Position numbers and translations under genes: made by a program. 21,808 nt of DNA from an uncultured Lachnospiraceae bacterium (GTDB lineage: Bacteria > Bacillota > Clostridia > Lachnospirales > Lachnospiraceae). Positions within the stretch are counted from its first letter, which is position 1. The number at the start of each line of letters is the position of its first letter. Below are positions 12,893 to 21,306 of this stretch, piece by piece. The stretch spans positions 1-21,808 of the forward strand of contig CALGGH010000027.1 of NCBI GenBank assembly GCA_937916415.1. The letters are read 5' to 3'. The notes beneath the pieces were generated by a model. That model saw nothing but the letters and a program-made list of their open reading frames with translations, made no database searches and was not told the DNA's origin.

Positions 12893-13915
12893 TTACCTGC
12901 GTCCCACTTCGGTATCGCCGGTCGTTACGACGCTGTGCTCCTTGATATAATCAATGATGTCGTCCGCATCGCAGAATGCAAGACCGACCACGCTGTCTGC
13001 CGCTCCGTAATACAGCGCGATCCTGTTCGTCTCGGAATCATGGATCGTCGCGCAGGGGAATACGACGTTGGGAACGAATCCCCTCTCCTCATAAGATGCT
13101 TCGGGAGTGAGGATGAAGTTCTCACAGCGGTATTTTACTATGGAAGGCCGGTCGACGTCGAGTATCGCACCGCCGATGGAATAAACTAAGCCATTGCAGG
13201 TGCTGCTCACTCCATGATAGAAAAGCAGCCAGCCCTCGCTGGTCTCGATGGGCGCCGCGCCTCCGCCTATCTTGACGCTCTCCCACCATTCGCTGCCCCT
13301 GCCCATTACGTGACGGTGCCTGCCCCAATAGGTCATGTCAGGCGACTCGCTCAGGAAAATGTCTCCGAAGGGCGTGTGACCCGAATCTGAAGGACGGGAC
13401 AGCATCACGAAGTTGCCGTTTATCTTTCTCGGGAAAAGAACCGCATTCCTGTTAAAAGGAATGAAGGGGTTCTCGATGCGCGTAAAAGTCTTGAAATCAG
13501 TGGTCCTGGCGATTCCTATGGATGCTCCGTAGAAATCTCCGCACCAGATTATGTAGTACGTATCCTCAACCTTAACGAGCCTGGGGTCATATGCATACAC
13601 GGGCATGAAGGGCTCGCCGTTCTCATCCGTGAACTGAACCTTCTCGGGCTCAAACTCCCAGTGGATCGCGTCCTCGCTGCGTCCGAGGTATACGTACGGA
13701 ATGCCGTTGACCTGCTCGCCGCGGAAGACTCCGATGAACTTGCCCTCGTAGGGCATTACGGCCGAGTTAAAGATGCGAGCCACGCCGGGAACGGGATTCC
13801 TGTCGATCACCGGATTGGCGTCATATCTCCAGATGGGCGCATTGACGATTCCTTCGGGCCTGTCCTGCCAGGGCATGTTGGGCACTGCAGGTGCATAAAT
13901 CTTGTACTTGGGCAT
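12893..13915 (-). CDS. GH130_2-like beta-1,4-manno-oligosaccharide phosphorylase
   Basis: Cytoplasmic enzyme, 340 residues, five-bladed beta-propeller family GH130. It uses phosphate to release alpha-mannose-1-phosphate from the non-reducing end of manno-oligosaccharides. Visible hallmarks: ANPVIDRNPVPGVARIFNSAV, FRGEQVNGIPYVYLGRS, the general acid Asp110 in VYAYDPRLVK, RNAVLFPRKI, and KIGGGAAPIETSEGWLLFYHGV. Length and the short N-terminus fit subfamily 2 (MOP, about 320-340 residues) rather than subfamily 1 (about 390). AGGAGGAGAG lies just before ATG 13915, 20 bases after the preceding GH130 gene. Pairing of one long and one short GH130 enzyme with an epimerase is typical of gut Firmicute mannan loci. 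Confidence 0.9.
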   Translation of the reverse strand: MPKYKIYAPAVPNMPWQDRPEGIVNAPIWRYDANPVIDRNPVPGVARIFNSAVMPYEGKFIGVFRGEQVNGIPYVYLGRSEDAIHWEFEPEKVQFTDENGEPFMPVYAYDPRLVKVEDTYYIIWCGDFYGASIGIARTTDFKTFTRIENPFIPFNRNAVLFPRKINGNFVMLSRPSDSGHTPFGDIFLSESPDMTYWGRHRHVMGRGSEWWESVKIGGGAAPIETSEGWLLFYHGVSSTCNGLVYSIGGAILDVDRPSIVKYRCENFILTPEASYEERGFVPNVVFPCATIHDSETNRIALYYGAADSVVGLAFCDADDIIDYIKEHSVVTTGDTEVGRR

Positions 13916-13935
13916 TGGTCTCTCCTCCTGTGTTT

Positions 13936-15102
13936 TTACATTAATTCCTGTAGGTTCCTGTCGATCAGTTCCATTCTCTGCCTTACGCAGTCCACGCTTC
14001 TCATGGCGTCAGCCGGCGTGTTGAATACGTAATCGGTCAGCCTGTCTATCGTCGTCGTGGCCACGTGCATCCTCGTGTCGGACGAAGCGTAGTAGATGAA
14101 CACCTCGCCCTTGTCGTTCAGGATCGCGCCGTTGGTAAACACGACGTTGCTCACGTCGCCGACCCTTTCGTCTCCCCTGGGGCCTATCAGCAGCCCGCCG
14201 GGTTCGGCGATCACGCGTCCGGGATCGTCGAGCGCGGTCGCAAAGGCATAGATGACGTATCTCAGGCCTGCCGCGGTGTTGCGCACGCCGTGTGCAACGT
14301 GGATCCAGCCCCTGTCCGTCTTGATCGGCGTGGCGCCGGCGCCGTTTTTGGCCTCGGTGATCGTATGATACTTGCGCAGGCTCGTCATCCGTTCCTCGTC
14401 GATCACCGCATGCTCGATGGACTCGCTTAGGCCAAAGCCGATCCCTCCGCCGCTGCCGGTCTCGATGAAGTCATCCATCGGGCGGGTGTAAAAGGCATAT
14501 TTGCCGTCCACGAATTCGGGATGCAGGCAGACGTTTCTCTGCTGGGGACTCCTGAGCGTCCTGAGGTTGTCGAGCCTTTCCCAGTTCACGAGATCCCTGG
14601 TGCGGACGATCCCTGCCGCAGCGACCGCCGCGGAGAGGTCGTTTACGGTCTTATCCTTGCTCTCGGAACAGAACACGCCGTATATGTATCCGTCCTCGTG
14701 TTTGGTCAGGCGCATGTCATATACGTTGGTCTCCTCGGGACAGGTGTCAGGCAGCAGAATCGGCTTTTCCATAAAACGGAAATTGTCGATGCCGTTGTCG
14801 CTGACCGCCACTCCGAAGAACGACTTGCGGTCATTTCCCTCGATCCTGACGACCAGATAATACCTGCCGTCCAGCAGTATCGCTCCCGAATTCATGACCG
14901 CGTTGATGCCGAGCCTTTCCATGAAAAAGGGATTGGTCTCCTTGTTCAGGTCATATCTCCAGGTGAGCGGCACGTGATCCCTGGTGAGCACGGGATTCTC
15001 ATACCTGTCGTATATCCCGTTGTAAAAGCTGCTCTTTTTGTTGGGGCGGGCGAGCAGCGCCTCCTGCTGCTTGTCCATTTCAAAAAACTTTTCGTGAATC
15101 AT
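13936..15102 (-). CDS. GH130_1-like 4-O-beta-mannosyl-glucose phosphorylase
   Basis: 388 residues, cytoplasmic. It splits Man-beta-1,4-Glc with phosphate into mannose-1-phosphate and glucose (EC 2.4.1.281 in characterised members). Subfamily 1 features are the long N-terminal helix (residues 1-20), then YDRYENPVLTRDHVPLTWRY, the FMERLGINAVMNSGA segment, VRIEGNDRKSFFGVA, and the proton donor Asp129 in TNVYDMRLTKHEDG. NGAGATPIKTDRGWIHVAHG and VGDVSNVVFTNGAI complete the propeller. Start ATG 15102 has GAGG about eight bases upstream. It lies 5 bases after the epimerase stop, and the epimerase provides its substrate by converting mannobiose to mannosyl-glucose. Confidence 0.93.
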   Translation of the reverse strand: MIHEKFFEMDKQQEALLARPNKKSSFYNGIYDRYENPVLTRDHVPLTWRYDLNKETNPFFMERLGINAVMNSGAILLDGRYYLVVRIEGNDRKSFFGVAVSDNGIDNFRFMEKPILLPDTCPEETNVYDMRLTKHEDGYIYGVFCSESKDKTVNDLSAAVAAAGIVRTRDLVNWERLDNLRTLRSPQQRNVCLHPEFVDGKYAFYTRPMDDFIETGSGGGIGFGLSESIEHAVIDEERMTSLRKYHTITEAKNGAGATPIKTDRGWIHVAHGVRNTAAGLRYVIYAFATALDDPGRVIAEPGGLLIGPRGDERVGDVSNVVFTNGAILNDKGEVFIYYASSDTRMHVATTTIDRLTDYVFNTPADAMRSVDCVRQRMELIDRNLQELM

Positions 15103-15107
15103 GTTAT

Positions 15108-16274
15108 CTACCTCATTATCTCAATACACATCCGTCCGTTGTGATAAGGACATTTCCAGGGATCCACTATCGGCTTGTCCGTCTCGGGGTTGCCCTGCGG
15201 GTCCACGTGCATGTACCACTCCCTGCTGCGGGGGTCAATGACGTGATCGCGGATGAACTCCCATTCGGCCTCGGCCGCGGCCAGCAATTCCGTCCTGGCG
15301 GGGTCCTTTTCGTATCCGTTCAGGTAGCCGAGCAGCGACTCGGCCTGCACCCACCATACCCTCTTAGGGTCGACCCTTCCGCGTTCGCACTCGTTCGCGG
15401 TGCTGTGCCCGTCAAAGGCGTTCTTGTGCACGTTCAGGCACAGGTCCTGCGTGATCGGATAGATCTTCGCCTCATATTCGGGATCTCCCAGCACCTGCAC
15501 CCCGCGGTCAATCAGCCAGGATGACTCGATGTCGTGTCCGTAGCTGATCAGGTCGATCAGCGTGTTGTATTCATGGTCAAAAAAGACCTCCTGCCTGTGC
15601 AGCTCAGGATTGTAGACCTTGTCCGCAAACAGGTCGAGCATCTCGCGGAGCCTGTCCGCAACCTTGTCCCTCCGGCCCACGCGGTACAGCTCGGTGTATG
15701 CCTCATACACGTGCAGCATCGTGTTCATGGTCCTGTCCGCCATGACGCCGTTCTCCGACAGCTTCTCATTGGACTCCGGCGAAAAATCAACCTTGAAGGC
15801 CTCGAGGTATCCGCCCTCGTCACGGCACCTGTCCTCGATCACGTCGTACAGTTCGTAAGCCAGGTTCAGCGCGTCGGCGTCCCTGCTCACGGCGTAGTAC
15901 GAGCTCAGCGCGTATATCGCGAACGCCTGATTGTAGGTGTGCTTGGTGGTGTCCTCCGGCGTGCCGTCGTATTTAAGCGACCAGTATACGCCGCCGTTCT
16001 CCCCGTCCACGAAATGATCCCTCAGGAACTCATATCCGTGGCGGGCCTCACTAAGAAGGCCGTCATCGCCGGTCACGTCATACGCGTTGGCAAAAAACCA
16101 TGTGATGCGGCTGTTTAAGATGCAGCCCTTCACGGCCTTTTCATCCGGGTTCAGTTCATAGTCCACGAGCCCGTAATACCCGCCGTATTCATCATCCCGC
16201 AGCTTTTTCCAAAACGGCGCTATGTCGTAAACCAAATGATGCTCGATCTCGTTCTTGTACTTGAATTCTTTCAT
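15108..16274 (-). CDS. Cellobiose/mannobiose 2-epimerase (AGE family)
   Basis: 388 residues, (alpha/alpha)6 barrel of the N-acylglucosamine 2-epimerase family. It converts the reducing-end sugar of beta-1,4 disaccharides, here most likely mannobiose to mannosyl-glucose. Catalytic positions can be seen: Arg56 in CILNSRITWFF, His188 in NTMLHVYEAY, His247 in SYGHDIESSWL, Trp307-Trp308 in RVWWVQAE, and His378 in WKCPYHNGRM. These match the three-histidine arrangement of cellobiose 2-epimerases and distinguish it from true GlcNAc epimerases. The start ATG 16274 has only a weak GA-rich site. It directly follows the interrupted permease gene and precedes GH130_1. Confidence 0.93.
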   Translation of the reverse strand: MKEFKYKNEIEHHLVYDIAPFWKKLRDDEYGGYYGLVDYELNPDEKAVKGCILNSRITWFFANAYDVTGDDGLLSEARHGYEFLRDHFVDGENGGVYWSLKYDGTPEDTTKHTYNQAFAIYALSSYYAVSRDADALNLAYELYDVIEDRCRDEGGYLEAFKVDFSPESNEKLSENGVMADRTMNTMLHVYEAYTELYRVGRRDKVADRLREMLDLFADKVYNPELHRQEVFFDHEYNTLIDLISYGHDIESSWLIDRGVQVLGDPEYEAKIYPITQDLCLNVHKNAFDGHSTANECERGRVDPKRVWWVQAESLLGYLNGYEKDPARTELLAAAEAEWEFIRDHVIDPRSREWYMHVDPQGNPETDKPIVDPWKCPYHNGRMCIEIMR

Positions 16275-16295
16275 CTCTCTTCTTCTCTTTTTTTA

Positions 16296-17153
16296 TCAAC
16301 CCTTGACTGCTCCCTGCGTCAGTCCGCTGTATATCTGCTTTTGGCACGTCACAAACACTATCAGCGCCGGCAGCAGCGAAATGATGACTCCGGCACAGAT
16401 CAGGTTATACTTGCTGCCCAGGGGTCCCACGAAGGTATACAGCGACGTGGCCACCGTATTGTACTTCGTCTTGTCCTGCAGGTACAGGTTCGCGAGGTAG
16501 TACTCGTTGTACGTGCCCACTCCTTTCAGTATACACTACGTCACTATGGCCGGCTTCAAAAGCGGCAACAAAATTTTATAAAATATCGTAAAATAATTCG
16601 CGCCGTCCACGATCGCCGATTCATCCAGCGAATAACTGATGTTTTCAAAGAACTGTATGTATATGTAGATCGATATGATGTCGGTGCCGCACATCAGTAT
16701 GACGTACCCGATCATCGAATTGATCAGGTGCATCTTGTACATGATCTCATACATCGCCACCTGCATGGCGACTCCGGGAAGCTGGCTGGCGAAGAGGAAC
16801 AGGCTGCGGATGATCGCGTTTCCAAAGAACTTGAAACGGTTCAGCACGTATGCCAGCTGGGTTCCTATGAAGGTCGAGAGCACCAGCACGCTCACCAGTA
16901 TTATCGCGGAGTTGAGGAAGCCGCGTCCCATGTTGGCCCTTTGAAAGGCCTGCACGTAGTTGTCGAAATTCAGCCAGCTCTCGGGCAGCGTCATGACGTT
17001 GGTCGACTGGTACTCGGCATCCGTCTTGAATGCCGTGATCACGCAGCTCACCACCGGTATGACGGCCACGAAGCTAAAGAAGATGAGGGAGACGTATTCG
17101 ATTATGATCCAGAGGATCTTGCCGGCCCTGGCCTGCTCATTTGTCTTTTTCAT
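16296..17153 (-). pseudogene. Sugar ABC transporter permease, MalG-like, interrupted by an in-frame amber codon
   Basis: Read through, the frame encodes 285 residues, a normal length for a MalG-type permease of family CUT1. It starts at ATG 17153, overlapping the upstream permease stop (ATGA). The EAA loop that docks the ATPase is intact (DESAIVDGANYFTIFYKILLP). Eight residues later, at 16536-16538, a TAG follows PAIVT. The same frame then continues without any other defect (CILKGVGTYNEYYLANLY) to the proper family C-terminus GAVKG at 16296. No frameshift is involved; one base (for example TTG to TAG) explains it. As read, the protein ends at residue 205 and lacks its last transmembrane segment. 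Options: recent mutation, assembly error, or readthrough. Confidence 0.88.
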
Positions 17154-18157
17154 GCGCCTGCTCCCCCTTTCCTGGCCGACATGCGGGCCAATTGTTTCTC
17201 ACGCTTTGCTCCTGCCCTTGGATCCTCGTCCTCAGCGCTCCTGAACACGAACTTAAAGAATCCCTTCTGCAGCAGGGTGACTATGAATATGATGATCAGC
17301 AGCACGATGGCCATGGCGGATGCAAGTCCGACCTTTTGCTGTACGTGCGCGATCTGATGCATTACCACGAAATACGTGCCGGTGCCGTTTGCGCCGTCCG
17401 TGATGACGTAAGGCGGTTCGAACGCGCTCAGGGAGCCGGTTATCGACAGGATCACGTTGAGCGTGACGATGGTCTTGATGCTGGGCAGGATTATGTACTT
17501 GAACTGCTGCCATTTGTTCGCGCCGTCAAGCGTTGCCGCCTCATACAGTTCCGCGTCCACCGACATGATCGCGCCGATGAAGAGCACCATGTTCTGTCCG
17601 AAATACCGCCAGACGCTCGTTCCCACCAGCGAAAAGTTGTTGATCCTCTGATCCTTCAGCCAGTAGGGCAGGTTGTCGAGCCGGAACCCGCACCACTGGA
17701 GCACCGTATCGAACACGAATCCCCTGGTGTAAAAGAACTTGAAGATAAAGCCGATCGCGATTCCGTTGATCAGGAACGGGAAAAACATAAATCCCTTAAA
17801 AATGTCCCCGCCCTTTACCTTAAAGCTCAGGATGGTGGCCAGGTAGAGCGCGATGGCCAGCTGCACGACCGAGCCGAGCATGTAATAGAGGGACAGCTTA
17901 AGCGCACTGAAGCAGTCCTTGCGCGAAAAAACCTTGGCATAGTTCTTGAGTCCCACGAACTTTCTCGCGCCTATGTATTTCATGTTATAAAAAGAGAAGC
18001 CAAACATTTCCGCGAAGGGCAGATATGTGAATATAAAGAGAAGGGCAAGCGGCAGGATCAGGAATGCCATCATTACGAGCGCCTTCTGTCCGTCGCGGCT
18101 TCTCAGCCACTCCCCAAAGCTTCTTTTTGGCCTTGCGGCCACCTTGGTATTCGCCAT
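17150..18157 (-). CDS. Sugar ABC transporter permease, MalF-like
   Basis: 335 residues, cytoplasmic-membrane subunit of a CUT1 carbohydrate importer. About six hydrophobic segments, starting with MAFLILPLALLFIFTYLPF (about 31-49) after a basic N-terminus. The ATPase-docking EAA motif is YEAATLDGANKWQQFKYIILP near residue 214. The C-terminus is basic and Ala/Gly-rich. Start ATG 18157 has GGGG upstream. No ATP-binding gene accompanies the permeases, as is common in Firmicutes, where a shared MsmK-type ATPase serves several importers. The gene follows the binding-protein gene after a 245-base gap that contains a REP-like hairpin and a GC-rich stem-loop. Confidence 0.92.
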   Translation of the reverse strand: MANTKVAARPKRSFGEWLRSRDGQKALVMMAFLILPLALLFIFTYLPFAEMFGFSFYNMKYIGARKFVGLKNYAKVFSRKDCFSALKLSLYYMLGSVVQLAIALYLATILSFKVKGGDIFKGFMFFPFLINGIAIGFIFKFFYTRGFVFDTVLQWCGFRLDNLPYWLKDQRINNFSLVGTSVWRYFGQNMVLFIGAIMSVDAELYEAATLDGANKWQQFKYIILPSIKTIVTLNVILSITGSLSAFEPPYVITDGANGTGTYFVVMHQIAHVQQKVGLASAMAIVLLIIIFIVTLLQKGFFKFVFRSAEDEDPRAGAKREKQLARMSARKGGAGA

Positions 18158-18192
18158 TTGATTACCCCACTTTTTTGAACCACGAGGGACGT

Positions 18193-18291
18193 GTGATCAA
18201 GGGGACGGTTCTTTTGATCAACTTTGTAAACGTCGCCTTGTTTCTGCGTTGCCTGGTCAAAGTTGATCAAAAGAACCGTCCCCTTGATCAC
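18193..18291. repeat. REP/MITE-like element: perfect 34-bp inverted repeat with 31-base loop
   Basis: Arms 18193-18226 and 18258-18291 are exact reverse complements and contain the core GGGGACGGTTCTTTTGATC. This GGGGACGGTTC motif is one I recognise as a dispersed palindromic element in Clostridia and Lachnospiraceae, often linked to REP-associated Y1 transposases. Here it sits between the binding-protein and permease genes, and would form a very stable hairpin in the operon mRNA. A partial extra copy (CCTTGATCCCCTTGATTCG) follows at 18291-18309. Confidence 0.85.
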
Positions 18292-18324
18292 CTTGATCCC
18301 CTTGATTCGTTTTGAGTCAAAGAT

Positions 18325-18353
18325 AGCCGGGGAGGGACAATCCCGCCCCGGCT
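18325..18353 (-). terminator. GC-rich stem-loop after the binding-protein gene
   Basis: AGCCGGGG (18325-18332) pairs with CCCCGGCT (18346-18353), with an inner GGGA/TCCC pairing. No U-run follows on the minus strand. Such intercistronic hairpins usually stabilise the upstream message or lower downstream expression, giving more binding protein than permease. Confidence 0.55.
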
Positions 18354-18402
18354 TAAAACTTCCTTTTAGTCAGGTCATGTTAAGTCATGCCATCCGACTT
18401 GA

Positions 18403-19905
18403 TCAATACTTTACTTCTACTCCAAGCTCTTCCTGAGCATCCTGCCATACTGCATTCCAGTCTGCCATGATGTCGTCGAACGTCTCGGAACCGGTAGCCG
18501 CCGCCTCGACGATCCTCTGAACCTTGTCGTTGCCGCCTGCGTTGATCGAAAGCTCGGACTCAGCGTTCATGTCGTTAAGAAGAGTAGCCTCTCCGGCGAG
18601 CGCGTCCTGATCGGACAGCACGGTGCATCCGTCAAATGCTGCGTACATGTCAGGGTTCCGGCCGCCCTTTACCACGGTGTATCCGCCCTCGTTGTAGCAC
18701 CAGTCGGACTTCTCGGTCATCCACTTAACGAAGATCAGGGCTGCGGTCTTGTTTTCATCAGAAGCGTATACGTTGATGCCGTAGTTGTAGTCGCCGCCTG
18801 CCGATACGTACTGGGTTCCGCCAACTGACATCGGGAAAGGCATGTATCCTACGTCCTCGGGAGTGTCGCCTGCTTCCTGCATCTGAGCGTATGCCCATGA
18901 GCCGAGCACCATCGTTCCGATCTCGCCGCGGTTGAGCATGCCCTTGCAGCCTTCCCAGTCGGTGGTGGTGTAGTCATCCTCAATGAGGCCGTTTGCAACT
19001 GCGTCATAAAGGATCTTGTACAGGTTGTATGCGCCGGTTCCGTCGCCGGGATCCTTGAAGGGCTCCGCGGTGTGAACGAGCTTCTGGTTCATGTAAGTGT
19101 CATCGCCGTTTGAAACGATTCCTACGTATGCGTCCCATGCGCCCATCGTCCAGCCTGCCGCATAGTTGGTGTAAAGCGGGATCGCATCGGTATTGTCCTT
19201 GATCAGGGTCAGGTCAGCTATGAACTCATCGGGAGTCTTGGGAAGGGTGGTGATGCCGGCTTCCGTAAAGATCCTCTTGTTGTAAAGAACTCCCTGCGCG
19301 TTGGCCATGTAAGGAATGCCGTAGCAAAGTCCGTCGTATGACCAGGAGCTCACGAAGTTGAGCTGCTGTGAAAGGTTGTCAAGAGTGTCAAGGGGCATGA
19401 AGTACGTGCTTAAGTCGCTCTTGTCAACTGCCGGGATGTGCATTACGTCGCCCCAGCTGGCATCCTGTGAAGAAAGGCGAAGGAGTGAATCCTCTGCGTA
19501 GTCGGTAACGCCCTCGGTCGTAACCGTGATGTTGGGGAACTCCTTGTTGAACTCAGCGATCATGGCTGCCATCGTTCCGTCTTCCTCACGGTCGGTCTTG
19601 TGATGAAGGTACTTGATCGATGCGGTAAAGTCCGTGTAATCAGCCAGGTTCAGCGTCGTGTAGCTCAGGTCACCCGCATCTGCGGCAGGAGCTGCTTCCT
19701 CAGTGGTCTCGGCTGCGGTATCGGCTGCAGCTTCGGTCGCGGTGTCAGCCTCGGTGTCGGCTGCTGCCTCGGTGCTATCAGCCGCTGCCTCAGCAGCAGT
19801 GTCTGCAGCAGGCGCAGACGTATCAGTGGCAGTATCGCCACAGGCAGTGAGTCCGAGAAGCATCGTTGCGCTCAGCATGAGTGCCATAACTTTTTTTGCT
19901 TTCAT
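18403..19905 (-). CDS. Extracellular lipoprotein solute-binding protein for (manno-)oligosaccharides
   Basis: 500 residues. Lipoprotein signal peptide with lipobox LTAC, so Cys22 would be lipidated and anchored outside the membrane. Residues about 23-76 are a flexible Ala/Thr/Glu/Asp linker with repeated AAADT/EAAAD units. The remainder is a family-1 (CUT1) binding fold: ADYTDFTASIKYLHHKTD, MAAMIAEFNKEFPNITV, LYNKRIFTEAGITTLPKTPDEF, GEIGTMVLGSWAYAQMQ, and aromatic residues in the cleft region (W-PY, GWTMGAWDAY). Start ATG 19905 has GGGAGGA at ideal spacing. First gene of the transport operon, with a good promoter. Manno-oligosaccharide specificity is inferred from the epimerase and GH130 genes downstream. 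Confidence 0.92.
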   Translation of the reverse strand: MKAKKVMALMLSATMLLGLTACGDTATDTSAPAADTAAEAAADSTEAAADTEADTATEAAADTAAETTEEAAPAADAGDLSYTTLNLADYTDFTASIKYLHHKTDREEDGTMAAMIAEFNKEFPNITVTTEGVTDYAEDSLLRLSSQDASWGDVMHIPAVDKSDLSTYFMPLDTLDNLSQQLNFVSSWSYDGLCYGIPYMANAQGVLYNKRIFTEAGITTLPKTPDEFIADLTLIKDNTDAIPLYTNYAAGWTMGAWDAYVGIVSNGDDTYMNQKLVHTAEPFKDPGDGTGAYNLYKILYDAVANGLIEDDYTTTDWEGCKGMLNRGEIGTMVLGSWAYAQMQEAGDTPEDVGYMPFPMSVGGTQYVSAGGDYNYGINVYASDENKTAALIFVKWMTEKSDWCYNEGGYTVVKGGRNPDMYAAFDGCTVLSDQDALAGEATLLNDMNAESELSINAGGNDKVQRIVEAAATGSETFDDIMADWNAVWQDAQEELGVEVKY

Positions 19906-19952
19906 GTGTGTCCTCCCATTTCTTTTTCATATACTTCTTTTTCTTCTTTTTA

Positions 19953-20003
19953 CTCCGAACTCGGAGCTTAATTTAAGTATACACAAACTAAAATTTAAGT
20001 CAA
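19953..20003 (-). promoter_or_regulatory. Promoter of the mannoside uptake operon with overlapping palindromes
   Basis: Minus-strand TTGACT (19998-20003), 16-base spacer, TATACT (19976-19981). Two symmetric sites lie at or just after the -10: CTTAATTTAAG (19967-19977), an exact 5+1+5 palindrome, and CTCCGA-AC-TCGGAG (19953-19966). Either could be the operator for the adjacent LacI-type repressor, since binding there would block transcription. Confidence 0.65.
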
Positions 20004-20120
20004 CAAAAATGTGGTTTGTTGGGCAGTTTTTGGGAGTTTTACTATTTTCGTAGTGATGTGATTGGCAATGTTGAACAATAGATCAAGTGGCTAAAGTAGA
20101 TTTGTGAAGAATTGTCGGAT

Positions 20121-20138
20121 TAAATTTAGCTAAATTTA
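20121..20138. promoter_or_regulatory. Perfect 18-bp palindrome, candidate regulator site
   Basis: TAAATTTAGCTAAATTTA is an exact palindrome about 118 bases upstream of the operon -35. The half AGCTAAATTTAT recurs at 21528-21539 upstream of lacI. Size and symmetry suit a LacI-family dimer, although LacI sites usually have a central CG rather than GC. A distal or looping operator is possible. Confidence 0.4.
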
Positions 20139-20154
20139 TGCCGTGTCAGTGTAT

Positions 20155-20243
20155 GCCGGGGGACGTGCCGGAGATATGCCGGGGACGTGCGGAGGACGTG
20201 CCGGAGATATGCCGGAGACATGTCGGGGACGTGCGGAGGACGG
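20155..20243. repeat. Eight tandem ~11-bp GC-rich repeats just after lacI
   Basis: Units are variants of GCCGGAGATAT and GCCGGGGACGT. The first is 12 bases, then seven of exactly 11: 20167, 20178, 20189, 20200, 20211, 20222 and 20233 as starts. The array begins 16 bases after the lacI stop. It is G-rich on the plus strand with several runs of four or five G. Open frames through it are artefacts. Function unknown; it may affect lacI transcript ending. Confidence 0.8.
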
Positions 20244-20259
20244 TTCCGATGCACCAAAA

Positions 20260-21306
20260 TCACTTCATCTGCGATGCAGCCAGAGCCCTGACGCTGGCTT
20301 TCTCAACGATGCGCCCGCCGACGATGTTGGCCCCGCGGCGATAGCTCTCGCCGGCAATCTTGTGACAGATCATCTCCATCGCACGCCCGGACATTTCCTT
20401 CATGTCCACTTCATAGGAAGTAATGCGCACGTCACAGATTCCGGGCGGAAGGAAATTGTCATAACCAACCACCGAAAAATTCTCCGGCACGCGGTATCCC
20501 TCTGCTTCCAGCTTGTTGATGATCGCTCCCGCCGTCTGATCCGAATTGCATACGAACGCCGTGGGCATCTCATCCGGCAGCTTCAGATAGTTCTCCTCGT
20601 CCAGCACCATGTCAATCTTGCTTCTGTCCTCGATGACGCGGTCAGCCCTGACTTCCAGGCCATGTTCCTGCATGGCCTTGAGATATCCCATGTATCTGTC
20701 AGTAATTGAAGTGGTGGCTCCGATGGTTCCGACATAAGCGATGTCGCGGTGTCCCCTGTCGATCAGATATTTGGTCATGCGATATCCGCCAAAGTAACTG
20801 TCAGAAATGATGGCATCCAGTCCGTCATCCGGAGTGTAGAAATCCATGCCCACGATCGGTATTCCGCTGGCAGCGATCATGTCCATGTACTTATCCGCCA
20901 GCTTGCCTATGACCACTATGCCATCCACCCTGCGCTCCGTTATCATCACGGGAGTGACTGCGGACCTTTCGCCCTCACGGTTCACGAGTTCGAGCATGCA
21001 GTAGCAGCCCATGCTGCCGGCTTCCGCCGAAAACTGCTGGTACATGTGTGAATAAAAGCTCTCATATTTGCCCAGATAATGATCAGCGATGAGGACTCCC
21101 AGGTTGTAGCCCCGCGCCCTGGCCGCTTCTTCCTTTTCACGGCGGTACGTGCTCGGCTGCTTGTAGCCCATTTCATCAGCGACCTGCTGAATCTTGGCAC
21201 GCATGGCTTCGCTGACTCCTTTCTGTCCCGAAAGTGCCTTTGAAACCGTCACTATGCTGACGCCGGTCCTGGCGGCTATGTCCGAAAGCTTGACTGCTTT
21301 TGCCAT
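20260..21306 (-). CDS. LacI/GalR-family transcriptional regulator of the mannoside operon
   Basis: 348 residues. The N-terminal helix-turn-helix and hinge (about 5-55) are typical: KLSDIAARTGVSIVTVSKALSG, then VSEAMRAKIQQVADEMGYKQ. From about 70 on follows a periplasmic-binding-like sugar sensor: LGVLIADHYLG, RVDGIVVIGKL, PIVGMDFY, DRGHRDIAYVGTI, PTAFVCNSDQTAGAIINKL and the closing FSVVGYDNF with DVRITSYEVD. It most likely represses the adjacent binding-protein operon and releases on a mannoside or mannose-phosphate. It lies directly upstream and in the same direction, 354 bases from the binding-protein start. Ribosome binding site weak (GAAAGAAG). Confidence 0.92.
   Translation of the reverse strand: MAKAVKLSDIAARTGVSIVTVSKALSGQKGVSEAMRAKIQQVADEMGYKQPSTYRREKEEAARARGYNLGVLIADHYLGKYESFYSHMYQQFSAEAGSMGCYCMLELVNREGERSAVTPVMITERRVDGIVVIGKLADKYMDMIAASGIPIVGMDFYTPDDGLDAIISDSYFGGYRMTKYLIDRGHRDIAYVGTIGATTSITDRYMGYLKAMQEHGLEVRADRVIEDRSKIDMVLDEENYLKLPDEMPTAFVCNSDQTAGAIINKLEAEGYRVPENFSVVGYDNFLPPGICDVRITSYEVDMKEMSGRAMEMICHKIAGESYRRGANIVGGRIVEKASVRALAASQMK

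Noticed and set aside
16296..16520. Separate small gene starting with GTG at 16520
   Set aside because: It is the in-frame continuation of the upstream permease after one TAG; its sequence is the normal C-terminus of a MalG-type permease and the GTG overlaps the only ribosome-binding-like bases.
20143..20709. Plus-strand frames over the 11-bp repeats and lacI
   Set aside because: Shadow of lacI plus repeat translation.
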